From positions 1-19,254 of the forward strand of contig JACVCM010000059.1 in NCBI GenBank assembly GCA_016742125.1: DNA of 19,254 nucleotides. The letters are read 5' to 3'. Below, one piece after another: positions 15,161 to 19,254 of this stretch. The position numbers and the translations under genes are program-made. Source of the DNA: Sphingomonadaceae bacterium (GTDB lineage: Bacteria; Pseudomonadota; Alphaproteobacteria; Sphingomonadales; Sphingomonadaceae). Within the stretch, counting starts at the first letter, position 1; each line of letters starts with the position of its first letter. A model generated the notes under the pieces. It was not told the origin of the DNA and ran no database searches. It was given only the letters and a program-made list of their open reading frames with translations.

Positions 15161-15319
15161 TTACTTGCCACCAGCGCTGCCAAGACGGTGATAAAGCCGC
15201 GCAAATTTCACCGATTCGGGCTTGTCCTTGATGGCTTCCAGATAAAAGACCAGTGCCTGACGAAGCAGCGTCAGGTCTTCGGTGGAAAGAACGGCGCGGG
15301 CGCGGGCGGGTTCACTCAT
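15161..15319 (-). CDS. Small protein (52 aa) co-transcribed with aceA
   Basis: A short gene reading MSEPARARAVLSTEDLTLL at its start and ending FARLYHRLGSAGGK. GAGGAGAG lies 6-7 bases before the ATG. It begins 11 bases after the aceA stop, and a strong terminator closes the unit 40 bases after its stop. Residues about 12-46 look like two amphipathic helices with alternating charged and hydrophobic residues and no membrane segment. Position and signals make it a real gene despite its size. No function can be assigned; a role tied to isocitrate lyase is only suggested by the operon. Confidence 0.75.
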   Translation of the reverse strand: MSEPARARAVLSTEDLTLLRQALVFYLEAIKDKPESVKFARLYHRLGSAGGK

Positions 15320-15330
15320 CTGGCCTCTCC

Positions 15331-16932
15331 TCAGGCTGCGTTGGCGAACTGGTTCATCGTGTTGTCCTTGCCGCCGGCCTTCAGGGCAGCTTCGCCGGCA
15401 AAGGCCTCCTTATGATCGTCTCCAATGTCGGAACCGGACATATTCTGGTGCTTGACGCAAGCAATGCCCTGACGGATTTCCTTGCGCTGTACCCCTGCAA
15501 CATAGCCGAGCATGCCCATCTCGCCGAAATAATCCTTGGCGAGATTGTCGGTGCTGAGCGCAGCGGTGTGGTATGTCGGCAGTGTGATCAGATGGTGGAA
15601 GATACCGGCGCGCTTGGCAGCATCGTGCTGGAATGTGCGAATTCGGTTGTCCGCCTCGATGCCCAGATCGGTTTCGTCGTACGAGGCACTCATCAGATTT
15701 GCGCGGTCGTAAGCCGATACATCCCTGCCTTCGGCCGTCCATGCATCGAACACCTGCTGACGGAAATTGAGCGTCCAGTTGAAGCTGGGCGAGTTGTTGT
15801 AGGCAAGTTTGGCATTGGGCACGACGTCGCGGATGCGGTCGACCATACCCGCAATTTGCTCGATATGCGGCTTTTCGGTCTCGATCCAGATCAGGTCTGC
15901 GCCATTCTGTAATGACGTGATGCAGTCGAGCACGCAGCGGTCTTCGCCGGTACCCGGACGGAACTGGAACAGGTTCGAGGGCAGGCGTTTGGGCCGCAAC
16001 AACTTGCCGTTGCGGTTCAGAATGACATCGCCATTCCGCGCGGTTGCGGGGTCGATTTCCTCGCAATCGAGGAAGCTGTTATACTGGTCACCCAGATCGC
16101 CGGGCTCTTTCGACACCGCGATCTGTTTGGTGAGGCCGGCGCCCAGTGAGTCGGTCCGCGCAACGATGATCCCGTCGGGAACGCCAAGTTCGAGGAAAGC
16201 ATAGCGACAGGCGCGGATTTTCTGCAGGAAATCTTCATGCGGAACGGTGACCTTGCCGTCTTGATGCCCGCACTGTTTTTCATCCGAAACCTGGTTTTCG
16301 ATCTGCAGTGCGCAGGCACCAGCCTCAATCATCTTCTTGGCGAGCAGATAGGTCGCTTCAGCGTTGCCGAACCCCGCGTCGATGTCGGCAATAATCGGCA
16401 CGACATGGGTTTCGTAATTCTCGATCTTGCCCAGTAACTCGGCTTCTTTTGCCGCGTTGCCTTCATCGCGCGCATTGTCGAGGTCGCGGAACAGCAGGTT
16501 GAGTTCCCGGCTGTCGGCCTGACGCAGGAAGGTGTAGAGTTCTTCGATCAGCGCCGGAACGCTGGTTTTTTCGTGCATCGACTGATCCGGCAGGGGACCG
16601 AACTCGCTGCGAAGCGCGGCTATCATCCAGCCGGACAGATAGAGATAGCGCTTCTTTGTAGTACCGAAATGCTTTTTGACGGCGATCATCTTCTGCTGCG
16701 CAATAAAGCCATGCCAGCAACCGAGCGACTGCGTGTAGTTGGCCGGATCGGCATCATAGGCAGCCATATCCTGGCGCATGATTTTGGCTGTATAGCGGGC
16801 GATATCAAGGCCGGTCTGGAAGCGGTTCTGGAGTTGCATGCGGGCAACCGCTTCAGCGCTGATTGAGTCCCATGTTCCGTTCTGCGCAGCAATGAGTTTG
16901 TCAGCGTCGTTGATATTGCTTTGGTAAGACAT
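15331..16932 (-). CDS. aceA: Isocitrate lyase
   Basis: Key enzyme of the glyoxylate shunt, splitting isocitrate to succinate and glyoxylate. It is 533 aa, the long subtype. The catalytic motif is KQCGH at 219-223 with C221 as the general acid. IADIDAGFGN (181-190) supplies the Mg-binding aspartates. LGCWHGF, YLSGWM, PSNLFQFRPGTGEDRC, WIETEKPH and YNNSPSFNW are all conserved. The start at 16932 (MSYQSN) is preferred over 16938 because AAGGA lies 8 bases upstream of it. The gene is divergent from a RamB/ScfR-like regulator, matching known control of aceA by that family in actinobacteria; the operator candidates lie in the 150-base gap. The 52-aa gene and a terminator follow. Confidence 0.97.
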   Translation of the reverse strand: MSYQSNINDADKLIAAQNGTWDSISAEAVARMQLQNRFQTGLDIARYTAKIMRQDMAAYDADPANYTQSLGCWHGFIAQQKMIAVKKHFGTTKKRYLYLSGWMIAALRSEFGPLPDQSMHEKTSVPALIEELYTFLRQADSRELNLLFRDLDNARDEGNAAKEAELLGKIENYETHVVPIIADIDAGFGNAEATYLLAKKMIEAGACALQIENQVSDEKQCGHQDGKVTVPHEDFLQKIRACRYAFLELGVPDGIIVARTDSLGAGLTKQIAVSKEPGDLGDQYNSFLDCEEIDPATARNGDVILNRNGKLLRPKRLPSNLFQFRPGTGEDRCVLDCITSLQNGADLIWIETEKPHIEQIAGMVDRIRDVVPNAKLAYNNSPSFNWTLNFRQQVFDAWTAEGRDVSAYDRANLMSASYDETDLGIEADNRIRTFQHDAAKRAGIFHHLITLPTYHTAALSTDNLAKDYFGEMGMLGYVAGVQRKEIRQGIACVKHQNMSGSDIGDDHKEAFAGEAALKAGGKDNTMNQFANAA

Positions 16933-17008
16933 ATACATTTCCTTAAGGAGAGTTTCCTTCTGGGCCGAAAATTGCAGACACTAACCGGGAAGGCCAATGT
17001 ATTTTGTA

Positions 17009-17038
17009 ATATTTGTTGTGTTTGCGTCGCAACAATAT
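17009..17038. promoter_or_regulatory. Nested inverted repeats in the aceA/regulator intergenic region
   Basis: An outer inverted repeat (17009-17018 with 17030-17038, one unpaired T) encloses a perfect inner palindrome TTGCG-T-CGCAA (17022-17032). TTTG recurs at 17003, 17012 and 17021, exactly 9 bases apart. The TTGC/GCAA core resembles the TTTGC-containing RamB box. The site lies 77-106 bases before aceA and 45-74 before the regulator gene, so one protein could control both. Confidence 0.5.
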
Positions 17039-17040
17039 CC

Positions 17041-17077
17041 TTCACGGTTGTAAACATGTAATTATTATGACAATAAT
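17041..17077 (+). promoter_or_regulatory. Candidate promoter and operator of the regulator gene
   Basis: TTCACG (17041-17046), a 16-base spacer and TATTAT (17063-17068) form a candidate promoter whose start point would fall within about 8 bases of the ATG at 17083. An inverted repeat ATTATT-ATGAC-AATAAT (17061-17077) covers the -10 box and could serve autorepression. Confidence 0.4.
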
Positions 17078-17082
17078 GAGTC

Positions 17083-18480
17083 ATGTCCGAGCGTAAGCTT
17101 TTTGCGGGCCACGCCGTCCGCCGTATTCGCCGCGCCAATGGCCTGACCCAGGCGGTGATGGCCGAGGCGCTGGCTGTTTCGCCGTCTTACCTCAACCTGA
17201 TCGAGCGCAATCAGCGGCCACTTACGGCGGCTCTCCTCCTCAAACTCGCCGAGCGCTACGATTTCGATCCGCGTACGCTGACCGGTGCGACACCCGGCGG
17301 AGGTGTCGAAGCGATCCGTCGCCGCCTTGCCGACCCGATGTTCGCCGATCTCAGTATCGACCGTTCGCAGGTTGAGGAGTGGATCGCCGCCAGCCCCGAT
17401 GCAGCAGAGGCCTTTGCTCGCCTGTTCGACCGGCTATCGGGGGGCGGCACGGGCACCACGCCTGCCGCCACCGAACCTGAAGCAATAGCCTCCGCCCGCC
17501 GCGAAATCGAACGATGGCGCAACCACTTCGCCGATCTCGACGCGCAGGCCGAGGCGCTTGCCGACGAACTGCGATTGAGTAACCCCGACCTGTATGCCGC
17601 CATCACCGAGCGGTTGCGCGTCAAGCATCAGCTCAGTATCCGGATCCTGCCCTTTGACGTGATGCCTGGCCATCTGCGCCGTCTCGATCTTCATGCGCGT
17701 CAGTTGCAACTGAGTGAACTGCTTGACCCTGCGAGCCGCACCTTTGCCGCAGCCTTTCAGCTTGCGATGCTGGAGGCAAAGGCAGAAATCGACGCGCTGG
17801 TGGCAGGGGCAAGTTTTGCCGAACGCGCGGGCGAGCGTCTCTACCGCCGCCATCTGACCAGCTATTTTGCGGCCGCAGTCATGATGCCTTATGCCCGGTT
17901 TTTGCGTGCATGCGAGGCGACCGGCTATGACATCATGTTGCTGCAACGCCGATTTGGTGCGGGTTTCGAGCAGGTTGCCCACCGTCTGACCACGCTGCAA
18001 CGTGTTGGACAGCGCGGACTTCCCTTCTTCATGCTGCGTATAGATCGTGCCGGGCAGAGCAGCAAACGCTATGCAGGGGCAAGCGCGTCGCCGCTGGTCG
18101 AGACCGAACGCCGCTGCCCGCTATGGCAGGTCCACAATGTGTTTGCGCGCCCTGGCACATTGATGCCGCATTTGGTGGAGTTGGAAGACGGCAGCCGATG
18201 GTTCACGCTCTCCCGCACCGTGCATCCCCAAACGGCTGTGAGCGGCGCGGTCGAAGCCGAATTTGCGATCTGCCTTGGCCTCGATGCCCGGCTTGCAGCA
18301 TCTTTGGCGGCCGCTCGAGGCGTCGAGCTGACCACCGGGGCCGCGGCCCCCATCGGCCTTGGCTGCGCCGCCTGCACCCGCCCGGAATGCCCCCAACGCA
18401 GCGCGCCGCCAGCAGGCAGGGTACTGGTGTTCAACGAGCGCGAACGCGGAATGTCGCCTTTCGCCTTTGATCGGGATTAG
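17083..18480 (+). CDS. XRE-type short-chain acyl-CoA-responsive regulator (RamB/ScfR-like)
   Basis: A 465-aa transcription factor. An N-terminal XRE helix-turn-helix covers about 8-62 (LTQAVMAEALAVSPSYLNLI). The middle domain is IrrE/peptidase-M78-like in family architecture but lacks an HExxH zinc motif (YRRHLTSYFAAAVMMPYARF instead), as usual for the regulator branch. The C-terminal domain contains CPLWQVHNVFARPG, PIGLGCAACTRPECPQR with clustered Cys, and a closing FNERERG. Relatives sense acetyl- or propionyl-CoA-type ligands and control acetate, glyoxylate or methylcitrate genes. Its position opposite aceA fits that role, but the ligand is inferred. No Shine-Dalgarno precedes the ATG. The stop overlaps the stop of a decayed convergent hydrolase gene. 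Confidence 0.9.
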   Translation: MSERKLFAGHAVRRIRRANGLTQAVMAEALAVSPSYLNLIERNQRPLTAALLLKLAERYDFDPRTLTGATPGGGVEAIRRRLADPMFADLSIDRSQVEEWIAASPDAAEAFARLFDRLSGGGTGTTPAATEPEAIASARREIERWRNHFADLDAQAEALADELRLSNPDLYAAITERLRVKHQLSIRILPFDVMPGHLRRLDLHARQLQLSELLDPASRTFAAAFQLAMLEAKAEIDALVAGASFAERAGERLYRRHLTSYFAAAVMMPYARFLRACEATGYDIMLLQRRFGAGFEQVAHRLTTLQRVGQRGLPFFMLRIDRAGQSSKRYAGASASPLVETERRCPLWQVHNVFARPGTLMPHLVELEDGSRWFTLSRTVHPQTAVSGAVEAEFAICLGLDARLAASLAAARGVELTTGAAAPIGLGCAACTRPECPQRSAPPAGRVLVFNERERGMSPFAFDRD

Positions 18481-18605
18481 CCCAAAAACTCTCGTATACG
18501 TTCCAGTACCACTTCCATCGCCGGTTCGTGCGCGCGCAATATGTGGTTGTCGGTGTCGAGAGTGACCAGCGACGCGCCCTTTATTGACGACGCGAGCAAA
18601 CGGCC
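18477..18605 (-). pseudogene. C-terminal remnant of an alpha/beta-hydrolase gene
   Basis: A minus-strand frame open from 18605 to a TAA at 18479-18477 encodes about 42 residues. It contains LVTLDTDNHILRAHEPAM and ends ERIREFLG. This is the characteristic tail of alpha/beta-fold hydrolases, where the catalytic His sits in the D-x-N-H motif and is followed by the EPA-containing last helix. A stop lies in frame at 18606-18608 and no start codon or upstream part of the fold exists. It is therefore a 3' fragment left after deletion or rearrangement. The intact gene would have converged on the regulator, and the two stop codons overlap. Confidence 0.65.
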
Positions 18606-18627
18606 TCAGATTGTCAAGGAACTGAAA

Positions 18628-19056
18628 ATGGCTACCCAATATTCAATGATCCAGCCTCAGGCAGTTGAAACTGCCCGGCTGCTTGGCATATGCTTCAAGT
18701 TATCAAGCATGACCGCCGTTATCAGCGTAAGCTTGGGCGTTTATATGGGCATCGGCAGCGATCACACGCTTGCACCGGTCCATGTCCATCTCAATCTGGT
18801 CGGCTGGGTAAGCCTGTTCCTATTCGGGATGTTTTACAAATCCCATCCGAACGCCAATGGAAGTGCGGCTGTGGTGCAGGTCTCATTGGTGAGCATCGGC
18901 TATATTGTTATGTTGTCCGGTCTTGCGGGGCTTTTGCTGACCGCGAGTGCAGCATTCATGCCGCTGGCAGTAGTCGGCTCATTGCTGGTCTGGGCCGGTT
19001 TTCTTCTCTTCTTCATCCTCGTGGCCCGAACCGCCAGGACTGGTCCCTGCGGGTGA
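18628..19056 (+). CDS. Small four-helix membrane protein, cytochrome-oxidase-subunit-I-like
   Basis: A 142-aa inner-membrane protein with four hydrophobic helices at about 19-41, 48-70, 80-104 and 109-134. The second helix starts with PVHVHLNLVGWV, and this H-x-H-x-N-(L)-x-GW pattern (H52, H54, N56) is seen in small proteins often annotated as cytochrome-c-oxidase-like, related to haem-copper oxidase subunit I helices. Haem binding is not shown. The start at 18628 is chosen because AAGGA lies 7 bases before it; an ATG at 18541 lies within the hydrolase remnant. The last residues (about 136-142, TARTGPCG) are probably out-of-frame reading of the neighbouring NTF2-like fragment, so the native C-terminus may be lost. 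Confidence 0.65.
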   Translation: MATQYSMIQPQAVETARLLGICFKLSSMTAVISVSLGVYMGIGSDHTLAPVHVHLNLVGWVSLFLFGMFYKSHPNANGSAAVVQVSLVSIGYIVMLSGLAGLLLTASAAFMPLAVVGSLLVWAGFLLFFILVARTARTGPCG

Positions 19057-19178
19057 CGCTTGTTTACCGGCGCGAGGCGGACGAATGGTTACTGGTGCAC
19101 CGCCATGCCGATCCGCTCGCTAACGGCATTACGGTCGAGCAATCTGCGGCGTTAGCGCGGGGGAACAAAGATTCCTGA
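19035..19178 (+). pseudogene. C-terminal remnant of an NTF2/SnoaL-like protein gene
   Basis: In the frame ending with TGA at 19176-19178 the sequence reads DWSLRVTLVYRREADEW then LLVHRHADPL and ends ALARGNKDS. The pattern of a beta strand, R-R-E-x-x-E-W, then VHRHAD is the last part of SnoaL-like/NTF2-superfamily proteins (DUF4440/DUF3225-type). The N-terminal two thirds are missing. Upstream in this frame there is only the shadow of the membrane-protein gene. It is thus a 3' fragment joined to the membrane-protein gene at about 19035. Confidence 0.6.
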
Positions 19179-19254
19179 CAACAATGTCGCGTGAGTGAAA
19201 TACGAATTCGATATTTTTTCCCCGCGCCGGGTTTGCGACCCCTCGGTTTAGGTT

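Noticed and set aside
18584..18612. TTGACG-N17-CAGATT as promoter of the small membrane protein
   Set aside because: The -10 element is a poor match and the -35 lies inside the hydrolase remnant; not strong enough to list.
18477..19178. An insertion sequence or transposon as cause of the remnant-flanked region
   Set aside because: No transposase frame, terminal inverted repeat or target-site duplication could be found at the two junctions.

Overview
The window looks like chromosomal DNA from an alphaproteobacterium, most probably a sphingomonad (Sphingopyxis/Sphingorhabdus-like). This is inferred from the GC-rich coding style, the SdhC/SdhD sequences, the long isocitrate lyase divergent from a RamB/ScfR-type regulator, and a CtrA-like box in front of a soluble chemoreceptor. 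No rRNA, tRNA, CRISPR array or transposase gene was seen. No gene-free stretch exceeds about 200 bases.

Layout. (1) 106-3540, minus strand: a soluble methyl-accepting chemotaxis protein, a short-chain dehydrogenase, a lipoprotein-type subclass B3 metallo-beta-lactamase-like protein, and a ribosomal protein L11 methyltransferase (prmA) that stops abruptly just after its SAM-binding entry motif. The last three overlap or nearly touch. (2) 3740-6375, plus strand: sdhC-sdhD-sdhA, with 3-nt and 1-nt junctions, but no sdhB follows. (3) 6532-7069, minus: a ParDE-type toxin-antitoxin pair with a compact, probably leaderless promoter built around a 17-bp palindrome. (4) 7100-10276: a luciferase-like monooxygenase (minus), a LysE/RhtB exporter and CreD (plus). 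(5) 10257-12316, minus: a zinc metallopeptidase of the YpfJ family and an FMN-dependent alpha-hydroxy-acid dehydrogenase. (6) 12410-14560, plus: 3-hydroxybutyrate dehydrogenase and an exported M20 amidohydrolase. (7) 15004-16932, minus: isocitrate lyase, a 52-aa small protein directly behind it with a strong terminator, and a separate small acidic membrane-anchored protein. (8) 17083-19178, plus: the regulator divergent from aceA, then a scarred region in which a small four-helix membrane protein sits between the C-terminal remnants of an alpha/beta hydrolase and of an NTF2/SnoaL-like protein.

Functionally, several genes serve carbon flow into and around the TCA cycle: hydroxybutyrate oxidation to acetoacetate, lactate-type hydroxy acid oxidation, the glyoxylate shunt, and succinate dehydrogenase. 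The aceA/regulator intergenic region carries inverted repeats that are good operator candidates.

I do not see a large new multi-gene defence or biosynthetic system. The strongest unusual signals are genome scars (truncated prmA, sdhB missing from behind sdhA, the chimeric locus at 18477-19178), the leaderless toxin-antitoxin promoter, the operator architecture at aceA, a 3-hydroxybutyrate dehydrogenase lacking the usual Asn of the SDR tetrad, and a chemoreceptor whose sensor domain may be a globin-like fold without the haem-binding His.
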